DNA of 64,000 nucleotides, from positions 124,001 through 188,000 of the forward strand of contig CAIQVJ010000112.1 in the NCBI GenBank assembly GCA_903875225.1. Direction: 5' to 3'. The position numbers were made by a program, and so were the translations under genes. Under the pieces are notes generated by a model, which worked only from the letters and a program-made list of their open reading frames with translations, had not been told where the DNA came from and did no database searches. Source of the stretch: an uncultured Pseudomonadota bacterium. Lineage in GTDB: Bacteria; Myxococcota_A; UBA796; SXON01. Below are positions 16,157 to 24,257 of this stretch, piece after piece; the first letter of the stretch is position 1; every line of letters starts with the position of its first letter.

Positions 16157-16375
16157 CTACTTGTGCCGGAACGTGATCCGACCCTTGGTCAGGTCGTAGG
16201 GCGAGACGGCGACCGTCACGCGATCCCCGAGCACCACGCGGATGCGGAACCGACGGAGCTTGCCGGCGAGGTGCGCATGGACCTCGGTGCCCGCGTCCGT
16301 CTGGACGAGGAAGGCCCCGCCCGGGAACACTTCCTTGATCACGCCGTCAATTTCGATAAGATCGTCACTTGCCAA
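16157..16375 (-). CDS. infA: Translation initiation factor IF-1
   Basis: 72 residues, the normal IF-1 length, a single S1/OB fold. Conserved stretches are IEIDGVIKEVFPGGAFLVQ, GTEVHAHLAGKLRRFRI, GDRVTVAVSPYDLTKGRI and the ending TFRHK. IF-1 binds the 30S A site with IF-2 and IF-3 during initiation. The frame starts at TTG, and the family's usual N-terminus (MAKEDxIEVEG) aligns exactly from that codon, so TTG is the likely start. Only a weak GGA lies eight bases upstream. It stands alone, not next to ribosomal protein genes as in many bacteria, so it may be an additional copy. Confidence 0.92.
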   Translation of the reverse strand: MASDDLIEIDGVIKEVFPGGAFLVQTDAGTEVHAHLAGKLRRFRIRVVLGDRVTVAVSPYDLTKGRITFRHK

Positions 16376-16515
16376 GCAAAGTCCAGAGAGGTGGCGGGGC
16401 TAACGCCGATGTCAAGGTTTAGCAACCGCTGGCGGGCCCGCGCCGGGTCCTGACGGCCGTTCCGTTCGCGCGGCGGACCGCGCGCCCCGGTGGCCGAGGC
16501 CGCCCACCCATCCGG

Positions 16516-16950
16516 TCACCCCGGCCGACGGCGATACCGGATCCGCACCTCGGGGATCCGCTGATCGGGCCAGTAGACCTCGCTCGTGAGCACGTCACCC
16601 AGCGGATCGTAGGACCACACCACAGCCGGAGCGCTCGGCGGGGTCACCCACACGAGGCCGTCCAGGGAGGGCTCCACCGCGTACTCGTTCACGATGGCGG
16701 GGGCCATCAGGTGCAGCACCCGGAGCTGGCCCGTGCTGGCGTCGAAGCGGTAGTAGCAGACGTCCTCGTGGTCCCCCACGCGCTCCTGCACCTCGATGCT
16801 CGTGCCCTGGAGCACGGCCCGCACGTCGAGCGCGGCGGTGACCGGCTCGCCATGCGCGATCCCCTCGCCCGACCAGCCCCCCACGAGCACGAGGGCGGGC
16901 GCGAGTCCCGAACGCGCTACGACGAACTGGCGCTCCCAGTCTTCAGACAT
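16516..16950 (-). CDS. Conserved hypothetical protein, last gene of kinase operon
   Basis: 144 residues, soluble, mostly beta by composition. Its ATG at 16950 overlaps the end of the epimerase-like gene by eight bases, so it is coupled to it. Visible features are a Trp-rich N-terminus (MSEDWERQF), GGWSGEGIAHGEPVTA near residue 25, and a central VGDHEDVCYYRFDASTGQLRVLHL strand pair. The pattern recalls small lipocalin-like or DUF1794/FABP-type barrels, which often open with a GxWxGxG motif, but that is a guess. No catalytic residues can be named. Confidence 0.7.
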   Translation of the reverse strand: MSEDWERQFVVARSGLAPALVLVGGWSGEGIAHGEPVTAALDVRAVLQGTSIEVQERVGDHEDVCYYRFDASTGQLRVLHLMAPAIVNEYAVEPSLDGLVWVTPPSAPAVVWSYDPLGDVLTSEVYWPDQRIPEVRIRYRRRPG

Positions 16951-17866
16951 GGCGCAACGTCTGGGCGATCGCCGCCTCGAGCGGGGTCTCGGAGAAGTCC
17001 GTGACCCAGGCCCGACTCCCGCGGTCGTCGAGGAAGATGCCCCCCGACCAGGTGTAGAGCACCTCGCGGATCTGCCTGTGTTCAGCGCTCCAGAGGGCCT
17101 GGGCATGCACCCACGCCTGGGGTGTGCGCCGCGCCGAGGGGGCACCGAGCGCCCTCGCCCACGCCGTCGCGTTGGGCGCAAGGTGACCGTGCAGGCAGTA
17201 CACCTCCAGCGGCGAGAGCGGCAGCAGGTCGGGATCGGCGAGCTCCTCGGCCGTCCGTTGCGGCCTCGGGAGGGGCGGGCCGAGCAGGGCGCGCACGCCC
17301 AGCCGCGCGAGGTCGGGGAGGTAGGTGAAGCTGTGCCCCACGTCGGTGGGGCCCGGCCAGGGGATCGGCCGCCCGGCACGCGCCGAGGCGATCATGTCGG
17401 CCGCGGGCCACTCCTTCGAGCCGGGCCCGAACGCGTCTCCAGCCCGCACGACGATCACCCGGTGGGCCTTGAGCTCGGCGAGCTGGGCATAGGTGGCCTC
17501 GATGGCGTCGCGGATGCGGCCGGGTTCGCACGGGGCGTCGTTGATGTCGGCGAGCGGCGGGTCGGCCGGCAGCGGGACGTCGTAGACGACCTTGAACCCG
17601 TACAGGCTGCTGGGCAACAGGATCGCGGCGCCGGTCGGCTCGGCGGCGGCGCAGATGTTCTCGGCGAGCCGGGTGAGCTCGGGGTCCCAGCGATGCATCG
17701 GCAGCTCGACCGCCGCCGTGATGCTCACGCAGTCCCGGCTGGCATCGATGACCGTCTGCACGTCCATCCAGCCGGCGTCGAGCGTGCGGACGGCCTCGCC
17801 GGCTTCCGTGAGCGCGGCCACGACCGCACGTCCAAAACAGGAGGTGGATCCCACGACGAGGTGCAC
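16943..17866 (-). CDS. NAD-dependent epimerase/dehydratase-like (SDR) protein
   Basis: 307 residues. The N-terminal HLVVGSTSCFGRAVVAAL is a modified Rossmann nucleotide-binding loop (GxTGxxG, here GSTSCFG). ILLPSSLYGFK takes the place of the usual SSxxVYG strand, and a later HSFTYLPDLARLGVRAL matches the FxHVxDLA segment of extended SDR proteins. The YxxxK active-site pair is not clearly preserved (ATYAQLAELKAHR is the nearest: Tyr then Lys seven residues later), so catalysis is uncertain. It lies four bases after the Ser/Thr kinase gene and overlaps the following small gene, forming a three-gene operon. Confidence 0.75.
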   Translation of the reverse strand: MHLVVGSTSCFGRAVVAALTEAGEAVRTLDAGWMDVQTVIDASRDCVSITAAVELPMHRWDPELTRLAENICAAAEPTGAAILLPSSLYGFKVVYDVPLPADPPLADINDAPCEPGRIRDAIEATYAQLAELKAHRVIVVRAGDAFGPGSKEWPAADMIASARAGRPIPWPGPTDVGHSFTYLPDLARLGVRALLGPPLPRPQRTAEELADPDLLPLSPLEVYCLHGHLAPNATAWARALGAPSARRTPQAWVHAQALWSAEHRQIREVLYTWSGGIFLDDRGSRAWVTDFSETPLEAAIAQTLRHV

Positions 17867-17869
17867 GCG

Positions 17870-19975
17870 CTACTCCTGCAGGCTGATGGCGACGCGCACC
17901 GGGGCACCGGCGTTGCGGGGGAGTGGTGCCCGGCCGAGCTCCTTCTCCATGCACGCGCGGGTGGGCTCGAAGGCGTAGTTCAGCAGATCCACGTGGGTGA
18001 CCGTGCCGTCCGGCTGCACCGTCGCCTCCACCTGCAGGTACTTCGGCGCCTGGCAGGCGCGCTCGGCGCGCACGCCAAGCTGGCCGAGGGCCCCGGCGAT
18101 GAGCTCCCAGTCGCGGTGCACCACGGGATCGGTCTCCGTACCGGTCAGGCGGGGGGGGCCGCTGTCCCAGAGGAGCCCGACCACGATCCCGACCACGACA
18201 AGCAGGAGCCCCACGCCGCCCAGCACCCCTACGACGCCGAGGCCCATCCAGGTGCCCGCCCGGCTGCGCGGCGCCTCGTCGGGGAACGCCGGGCTGCGCG
18301 AGTCCGCGAGCGGGTCGTAGCCGGTGGATCGCGGCGGACTGGCGCTGCCCGAAGGACGCGAAGGGGCGTCCGGGACGGGCGAGACACGCGGCGGGAGGGG
18401 GAAGGGATCGGCGGGCGGAGGCGGCGGGAACGGGTCCGCGGGCGGCGGCGCGACGCGCGGCGGTGGAGGCGGGAACGGGTCCGCCGGCGGCGTGGACACC
18501 CGTGGCGGCGGAGGCGGGACCGGGTCCGGGTCGGGCTCGGGGACGGCCGCCCCCTCGGCCGGGAGCGGCGGGGGAGCGTCGACGGGGAGCGGCGGAGGAG
18601 CGTCGACGGGGAGCGGCGGCAGCGCGCCGTCGACCGGGAGCGGCGGGCGGGGCGGCGCGTTGAGCCGTGCCAGCACGGGGTCCGGGATGTTCACGGGCGG
18701 CAGGGGCGGAGGCGCCGCGGGGTCCGCCGTGCCGGCGGCGGGGTCGGGAACGACGGCGTCGGGAGAGTCTGCGGAGGACCACGGACGGGGGGGGCGGCCC
18801 CCCACGATGGACACCGGCGCATGCGCAGGGATGCGGGAGCGCTCCTCGCGAAAGTGCTCATCGGTGCTCGGGCGGGGCTCCTCCGGGTTCGGCCCCACGG
18901 GCATCACCTCCAGCATGCCCGCCGATATGGTCGGAGTGCTGGTCGGAAGATCGCGGAGCGGGGCCACGGGCACGTGGCCGGGATCGCGCTCGGCAGCGAT
19001 GTCCGCCAGGCGCCGGTCGAGCGTCGCGAGGTCGCACCGGTCCGAGGGCTCGACCGTCATGGCCAACGCGAGCGTGTCCTCCATCCAGCGGCGCAGGTGC
19101 CCCGGAGCATTCAGCTCCGTCAGGCGCACCGGCAGGTGCCGGACCAGCTGCTCGCGAAGGTCGTCCGGGTCGAGCTCGCCCATGAAGTCCGCGACCGGGC
19201 GGGCCGTGAGACAGAAGTACATCACCGCGCCGAGCGCGTAGATGTCCGCGGCCGGCTCGGGCGTGACCCCCTCGAACTGCTCGGGAGCCGCGTACTGCGG
19301 CGTGCCGATGAAGGCGCCCACCCGGGTGAGCCGGTCCCCGATCCCGCCCGAGACCTTGGCGATGCCGAAGTCGGCGACCTTGAGGTCCGGGATGGTCTCG
19401 CCGGTGACCTGCTTGACCAGCAGCACGTTCTCGGGCTTGAGATCCCGGTGGACGACGTGCTGGCGATGGGCAACCTCGAGCGCCCAGCAGATCTGGCGCC
19501 CCAGGTTCGCGGTGACCGGGATCGAGAGCGTTCCGACCCGCCGGATGTGGTCGAGCAGACTGCCACCCGCCTCGAACCGGGTGACCAGGTAGGGGGAGTG
19601 CCCGGAGCGGTGCACGAACCCGCGGCACTCCACGATCTGCGCGTGGTTGAGTCCCTGGAGGATCTGGGCCTCTGTGGCCAGGCGCCGCAGGTACGGGCCC
19701 TGGTCCCGCTGCTGGTAAAGCACCTTGACCGCGAGGAGCGGCCCGATCTCTTCATTCTTCGCACCAATCTCGCGGGCCAGGTAGGTCACCCCGGCGCCGC
19801 CGATCGCCAGGCGCTGCCGGATCCGGTAGGTGCGGTCGATCGTCTCGCCCGCCTCGAGCAGCTCTCCCCAACCCGCCTGGGGCCGGACGGTCCGGCAAGA
19901 GAGGTTCGGACAGCGGTCCACGTCGTTCGTGAAGGTGGTCAAACACCGGCTGCAGTAGCGGGTCCGCTGCGACAT
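17870..19975 (-). CDS. Ser/Thr protein kinase with N-terminal zinc ribbon and AgmX/PglI-like C-terminal domain
   Basis: 701 residues. Residues 1-30 have a Cys-rich zinc-ribbon-like lead (CSRC and later C..C). Residues ~45-330 are a Hanks-type kinase: Gly loop IGGAGVTYLA, catalytic Lys in LAVKVL, HRDLKPEN, DFG in VADFGIAK, and YAAPEQF. Then a long proline-rich stretch (coded roughly 18330-18780) reaches one membrane helix (GLGVVGVLGGVGLLLVVVGIVVG). The periplasmic ~100 residues (LQVEATVQPDGTVTHVDLLN, ACMEKELGRAPLP) resemble the AgmX/PglI C-terminal domain of gliding-related proteins. All catalytic kinase motifs are present, so it should be active. It heads an operon with the SDR-like and small genes and is divergent from the lipoprotein at 20071. 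Confidence 0.88.
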   Translation of the reverse strand: MSQRTRYCSRCLTTFTNDVDRCPNLSCRTVRPQAGWGELLEAGETIDRTYRIRQRLAIGGAGVTYLAREIGAKNEEIGPLLAVKVLYQQRDQGPYLRRLATEAQILQGLNHAQIVECRGFVHRSGHSPYLVTRFEAGGSLLDHIRRVGTLSIPVTANLGRQICWALEVAHRQHVVHRDLKPENVLLVKQVTGETIPDLKVADFGIAKVSGGIGDRLTRVGAFIGTPQYAAPEQFEGVTPEPAADIYALGAVMYFCLTARPVADFMGELDPDDLREQLVRHLPVRLTELNAPGHLRRWMEDTLALAMTVEPSDRCDLATLDRRLADIAAERDPGHVPVAPLRDLPTSTPTISAGMLEVMPVGPNPEEPRPSTDEHFREERSRIPAHAPVSIVGGRPPRPWSSADSPDAVVPDPAAGTADPAAPPPLPPVNIPDPVLARLNAPPRPPLPVDGALPPLPVDAPPPLPVDAPPPLPAEGAAVPEPDPDPVPPPPPRVSTPPADPFPPPPPRVAPPPADPFPPPPPADPFPLPPRVSPVPDAPSRPSGSASPPRSTGYDPLADSRSPAFPDEAPRSRAGTWMGLGVVGVLGGVGLLLVVVGIVVGLLWDSGPPRLTGTETDPVVHRDWELIAGALGQLGVRAERACQAPKYLQVEATVQPDGTVTHVDLLNYAFEPTRACMEKELGRAPLPRNAGAPVRVAISLQE

Positions 19976-20019
19976 CCGGGACGTTTATCCGCGTGCGGGA
20001 ATTTTGAGTGAACGAGCGC

Positions 20020-20048
20020 TTGCTTTCCATCCGGATCGCGTCTACTGT
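20020..20048 (+). promoter_or_regulatory. Candidate sigma70-type promoter
   Basis: TTGCTT (20020-20025), a 17-base spacer, and TACTGT (20043-20048) match the -35/-10 layout. They lie 22 bases upstream of the ATG at 20071, which has its own GGAGA site. Two mismatches to consensus in each box. Confidence 0.4.
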
Positions 20049-20070
20049 GCCCGGGTCTACTGGAGACAGC

Positions 20071-21513
20071 ATGCGCCACGGGTCTACCTTCCTTTTCGTC
20101 CTTGTCGGCCTCACTTCAGGCTGCGGCATCGACAACGGCATCATCAAGAAGCACACCGAGAACGGCGACCTTCCCGTGATCGACGTCTCGCCCGAGTCGT
20201 TGAGCTTCTCTGACACCGCGATGGGGGCGTCGGACTCCAAGGTGTTCACGGTGTCGAGCGTCGGCGGGGTGGACCTCGACGTCACCGACATCCACATGGA
20301 CACGGGGACGGCGTTCACGTGGGCCAGCATGGACGGCAAGCTGCCCGGCACCCTGGCGGTCGGCGACAGTGCTGACATCACGGTCACCTACACCCGCGCA
20401 TCCGAAGGCGACTACGACACCGCCTGGGTGGCCAGCAACGACACCGACAACCCCGACGTGCCCGTTCTCCTCTACGGGGGGGACGTCACCCCCGCGCTCA
20501 CGCTCGACCCCACGAGCTGGGATGCCGGCGCCCACGCTGCAGGCGACGTGGTCAGCGGCGCCATCAACATGATCAGCTCCGGAGGCGCACCGGTCGTCAT
20601 CAACGATCTGTCGATCTCCGGCGACTCCGCGTTCACGATCACCAATTCCGACGCGCTGCCGATCACCCTGGCCCCGGGCCAGGAGAGCCTCGTCGAGCTG
20701 GAGTTCTCGCCTCCCGACATCGGCACGTACAACGCAGACCTGGTCGTGGACGCCGATTCGCCGGTCGGAACCGTCACCGCCCCGCTCACCGGCGAAGGCG
20801 CCGGGGGCCCGATCGCCATCTGCAGCGCCGACCCGGCGGAGGTGGACGCCATCAGCGGCACGACCACGTTCATCGGGCACAACTCCTATGACACGGGCGG
20901 CCGCTCGATCACGGCCTACACCTGGACGCTCATCTCGTCCCCGAGCGGCTCGGCCGCCGCACTCGCGCGCGGCTCCAGCGCGGACCGTGACTTCACGCCC
21001 GACATGGCCGGCACCTACACGGCCCAGCTGGTGGTCACCAACGACCTCGGCCAGTCCTCCGAGCCGTGCGAGGCCGACGTCGAGGCCATCCCGACCCAGG
21101 ACTTCTGGATCGAGATGTACTGGACCCACTCCGGCGACGACATGGACCTCCACATGCTCAAGCCCTCCGGCACCAAGGAGACCAACGGCGACTGCTACTA
21201 CGCAAACTGCACCCGCGGCCTCGAGTGGGGCGCTTCGGGTCCCACCGACAACCCGTCGCTCGACCTCGACGACATCCCGGGCACCGGCCCCGAGAACGAG
21301 AACATCGACGCCCCCGCAGACGGCACGTACACCGTCGGCGTGCAGGACTACCCGGGCTCGGTGTACAACGGCACCAACGACGTCACCGTCAACATCTACA
21401 TCGGTGGCGCGCTGCAATGGAGCGACACCCGCAACGTCAACAGCGAGGGCACCTACGAGTGGTTCGCCACCGTCGCGTGGGCAAGCGGCCACGCCACCGT
21501 CACCCCGATGTAG
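20071..21513 (+). CDS. Choice-of-anchor-D lipoprotein with PKD-like and DUF2135-like domains
   Basis: 480 residues from ATG 20071 with GGAGA upstream. The signal peptide ends in the lipobox GLTSGC. Two ~105-residue Ig-like ASPM/SPD-2/Hydin-type (choice-of-anchor D) repeats follow, each opening VSPESLSF or LDPTSWDAG and containing PGQESLVELEFSPPDIGTY. Next is a PKD-like region (ICSADPAEVDAISGTTTFIG, then YTWTLISSPSGS). The C-terminal ~130 residues (IEMYWTHSGDDMDLHMLKP through DIPGTGPENENI) resemble DUF2135 domains found in YfaP-like proteins. A close paralogue with the same order lies at 56975-58426 on the other strand. A strong intrinsic terminator follows. Likely an outer-membrane-associated surface lipoprotein. 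Confidence 0.85.
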   Translation: MRHGSTFLFVLVGLTSGCGIDNGIIKKHTENGDLPVIDVSPESLSFSDTAMGASDSKVFTVSSVGGVDLDVTDIHMDTGTAFTWASMDGKLPGTLAVGDSADITVTYTRASEGDYDTAWVASNDTDNPDVPVLLYGGDVTPALTLDPTSWDAGAHAAGDVVSGAINMISSGGAPVVINDLSISGDSAFTITNSDALPITLAPGQESLVELEFSPPDIGTYNADLVVDADSPVGTVTAPLTGEGAGGPIAICSADPAEVDAISGTTTFIGHNSYDTGGRSITAYTWTLISSPSGSAAALARGSSADRDFTPDMAGTYTAQLVVTNDLGQSSEPCEADVEAIPTQDFWIEMYWTHSGDDMDLHMLKPSGTKETNGDCYYANCTRGLEWGASGPTDNPSLDLDDIPGTGPENENIDAPADGTYTVGVQDYPGSVYNGTNDVTVNIYIGGALQWSDTRNVNSEGTYEWFATVAWASGHATVTPM

Positions 21514-21536
21514 GCCACGCTGCGCCTTCCAGACCA

Positions 21537-21569
21537 GCAGGGCTCCCGCGGGAGTCCTGCTTCGTTTTT
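21537..21569 (+). terminator. Rho-independent terminator
   Basis: A 10-bp stem, GCAGGGCTCC (21537-21546) with GGAGTCCTGC (21551-21560), has one G-U pair and a CGCG tetraloop. TTCGTTTTT follows directly. It lies 24 bases after the stop of the preceding lipoprotein gene. This is the clearest intrinsic terminator in the window. Confidence 0.88.
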
Positions 21570-21615
21570 GGATGTCGGCAGCCCGCAACCACACAGATGC
21601 GGGTAGGATGGGCTC

Positions 21616-23022
21616 GTGACCCGCCACTCCCCGCTCCTACTCACCGCTGCGTTCCTGACTGCCTGCACGGGCAAGGGTGCGCAGGAGTCGGGGGACTCGG
21701 CGGACAGCCCCGGGTCCGACACCCACGACTCGCCCGACACCGACGACACCCCCGACTCCGACACCGGCGCCCCCTGCGCCGACACCGCCTCGGCCCTGCT
21801 GATCCTCTCGCCCGCCGACGGCGCCTCGTTCCTCGCGGGCGACGTCGTGGCACTGGAGACCGAGCCCTGGGTCACCTCCGCGGTCTGGACCATCGACGGC
21901 GCCGCCGTCGCGGAGACCCCCTCCGCCACCTGGGTCGCAACCCCTGGCGCCCACACGGTCGAGGTGACCACACCCGATGGGGCCTGCAACCTGCGGCCCG
22001 GGTACGCCAGCATCACCGTGATCGAGAGTTCCGTGGCCGTGTTCGGCAGCGAGCTCGGCCTGGCGGGAGTCACCTGGCATGGGCTCTCGGCGGCGCCCGA
22101 TTCGACACTCTGGGCCAGCTCCACCGCAGGCCTGGTGCACCTCGACGCGCGCACGGACACCCCCACGGTACGGACCTACACCACGGCCGACGGTCTCTAC
22201 ACCGACAGCCCCTACGGCGTTCTCGCCCACACCGACGGCAGCCTGTGGATCGGAGACGTCGGCAACGTCGATCGACAGGGCTCCCACATGAGCATCGACG
22301 CCGATGGCAACCTCTCGCTCATCGAGATCGTCGACTTCACCGAGTCTGCCGAGATCCAGTACGTCCTGCGCATGCGGGAGCAGCCCTTCGGGATCGGCTC
22401 CGGCGACGTGTGGATGGGCACGAACGAGGGCTTGTGCATCTGGGACGACGACCTCGGGGTGTTCTCCGAGCACGCGCACCCCACCCATCCGCACAGCCTG
22501 AGCTACGGAGTGGCCTTCACCCCCGACGCCAGCATCTGGAACGGCGACCAGTACCAGATCTCCCGGTGGGAGTACTCCAACGACGGCAACCTCTCCCCGT
22601 CCTCCATGGAGAGCGGCGGGGATCTGGCGGAGTACTGGGTTCCCTGGCCCGTGGGCATCGAGGAGCCGGTGTACATCACCGACAGCGACAGCGACGGGTA
22701 CACGCTGTGGCTCGCGTCGTCGGTGTACGGTGTCGCTCGCGTCGACGTGGGCGTGGATGTCGGCACGAGCACCACGACGCTCATGGGCGATCCGTTCCCG
22801 GCCACGGCGAACGCGATCCGCGCGGACGGGGAGGGCCACGTCTGGATCGGGGCCTCGACCGGCCTCTACGTCTGGGACACCGCGTCCGGCACCATGTCGG
22901 ACGTCACCAGCTACCTGCCGGACCCCGCGGTCACCCAGATCACCGTGGACAGCGTCACGAGCCCGGCGGTCGTCTGGGCCGCCACATCGCAGGGCATCGT
23001 GCGGTTCGTGGGCGTGCCGTAG
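21616..23022 (+). CDS. Lipoprotein with two-component-regulator-type beta-propeller repeats
   Basis: 468 residues starting at GTG 21616. TAGGAT lies six bases before it and can act as either a -10 box or an AGGAT ribosome site. The lipobox is FLTAC at residues ~13-17, followed by a Ser/Asp/Thr linker (residues ~24-50). A short Ig-like domain follows (VTSAVWTIDGAAVAETP). The remaining ~320 residues carry propeller blades of the reg_prop type: DSTLWASSTAGLVHLD, DGSLWIGDVGN, GDVWMGTNEGLCIWD, EGHVWIGASTGLYVWD and VVWAATSQGIVRF. These motifs are normally in sensory domains of hybrid kinases; here the protein is a stand-alone surface lipoprotein without kinase domains. Confidence 0.8.
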   Translation: MTRHSPLLLTAAFLTACTGKGAQESGDSADSPGSDTHDSPDTDDTPDSDTGAPCADTASALLILSPADGASFLAGDVVALETEPWVTSAVWTIDGAAVAETPSATWVATPGAHTVEVTTPDGACNLRPGYASITVIESSVAVFGSELGLAGVTWHGLSAAPDSTLWASSTAGLVHLDARTDTPTVRTYTTADGLYTDSPYGVLAHTDGSLWIGDVGNVDRQGSHMSIDADGNLSLIEIVDFTESAEIQYVLRMREQPFGIGSGDVWMGTNEGLCIWDDDLGVFSEHAHPTHPHSLSYGVAFTPDASIWNGDQYQISRWEYSNDGNLSPSSMESGGDLAEYWVPWPVGIEEPVYITDSDSDGYTLWLASSVYGVARVDVGVDVGTSTTTLMGDPFPATANAIRADGEGHVWIGASTGLYVWDTASGTMSDVTSYLPDPAVTQITVDSVTSPAVVWAATSQGIVRFVGVP

Positions 23023-23057
23023 CCGTCGGGCGCCCTCACCTCGTGAGCACGGACATC

Positions 23058-24050
23058 CTACCTCCCGAGCACCAGGACGGCGCAAGCGAGCACCCACTGC
23101 TCCGCCCACCGGCCGATCACAGGAGAGGTACAGTTGTTCCCCCAGAGGGGTTCGGCGTACGCCGTTCCGGTCTCCACAAATGATCCGTCCGCCGAGAAAT
23201 TCCCCACGAGCGGCGGATCGAGGCCTCCCGACGTCTGTGCGACCAACAGGATCTCTTCGTCGCCCGAGACGCAGAACGGCACGCTGCGGCCCTCCCAGCT
23301 GAAATCCGGGAAGTGCTGGAAGTGCTCTCCTCCGTCGTCGGAGCGCGCGGCCAGGACCCGGGCCGCGCGGTCGGTGTAGAACATCCACGTCGTGTCCTGG
23401 AGTTCGCACACGACAGGGTCCACGAGCCAGTCGTAGGCAAACTCCGGGTCGGCGTCGTCCTGAACGAACGTGTCGGCGTCTGACCACGTGCCTCGTTGCA
23501 CGTCGTGCTCGCCCTCGATGGTCGCGGGATCGACACCTTTCGTCGAGTGCCCGTACCAGGTCGCGTGCAGCGCGCCGTCCCTGCCGAATTGCAGGGACGG
23601 ATCGACGGCGTACTCCTCGTTTCCATCCTCGATGGGCCAGAAAGCGCTCCCCCACGCGTGCAGGTCAAGCGTCGCGATCGCCGCGATGCCGTACTCCTTC
23701 GCAGGAACATCCTGATATTGCCCGAAGTCGATCATGCCCGAGATGACCAGCGCCTGATCGGCAACCACGAGGTCCAGACTGGACATGCCATAGGCGAGCA
23801 CCTCATCGCCAGGCACCCACGTGGCCCCGTCGGCGCTGGTGGCCACGCGAACCTCCCAGTGGGTGGCCTCCGGAACCTCCGCCGGATGCATGATGCTCTC
23901 CAGCGGCCCGTCTGCCCAGTACCCAGCGTCAGCCCAGGCTTTCGGGATGTCGCTCGCGACGCTCCCGCTGTCGGAGTCGTCCGTGTACGAGATCCGGCTG
24001 GACCCGCCGCCAACACAGCCCTGCAGAACTGCCAGCAACCCCATCAGCAT
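23058..24050 (-). CDS. Lipoprotein, sialidase/five-bladed-propeller-like
   Basis: 330 residues from ATG 24050; the frame extends to a TTG at 24068, but the ATG gives a compact signal peptide. The lipobox is VLQGC. After a short Ser/Asp-rich linker the protein has repeated strand motifs with Asp-box-like turns (ATSADGATWVPGDE; ARSDDGGEHFQHF), as in BNR/Asp-box exo-sialidases and five-bladed glycosidase-like proteins. Catalytic residues cannot be assigned by eye. A second hydrophobic stretch close to the end (EQWVLACAVLVLG) may simply be a core strand. It is convergent with the propeller lipoprotein, whose stop is 35 bases away. Confidence 0.65.
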   Translation of the reverse strand: MLMGLLAVLQGCVGGGSSRISYTDDSDSGSVASDIPKAWADAGYWADGPLESIMHPAEVPEATHWEVRVATSADGATWVPGDEVLAYGMSSLDLVVADQALVISGMIDFGQYQDVPAKEYGIAAIATLDLHAWGSAFWPIEDGNEEYAVDPSLQFGRDGALHATWYGHSTKGVDPATIEGEHDVQRGTWSDADTFVQDDADPEFAYDWLVDPVVCELQDTTWMFYTDRAARVLAARSDDGGEHFQHFPDFSWEGRSVPFCVSGDEEILLVAQTSGGLDPPLVGNFSADGSFVETGTAYAEPLWGNNCTSPVIGRWAEQWVLACAVLVLGR

Positions 24051-24257
24051 GGAACACCATTGACCCAACCTTCGGTATCCACGGCGTGGACAATCGTCGC
24101 GCGGATGGGCCGGTCACATACGTCGACTGGCGGGGGAGGCCGGCGCCCGAGGCCATGCCGTGCGCCGGCGGAGAGGCCATGGATGGCCAGGCATGCCCGT
24201 GCGCGCCTTGACCCCCCGGCCGGGAGGGGCGCCCCGCCCGGCGTGGTAGGGGGGCAG

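Noticed and set aside
16387..16415. TTGACA on the - strand upstream of infA as a promoter
   Set aside because: A perfect -35 exists at 16415-16410, but no -10-like hexamer lies 16-18 bases downstream.
16943..17866. Naming the SDR-like protein as a sugar epimerase
   Set aside because: The YxxxK active-site pair is not clearly kept and the nucleotide loop is altered.
17082..18782. Long - strand frame of 566 codons overlapping the kinase and epimerase genes
   Set aside because: Arg/Ala/Pro-rich product in another frame from two well-supported genes.
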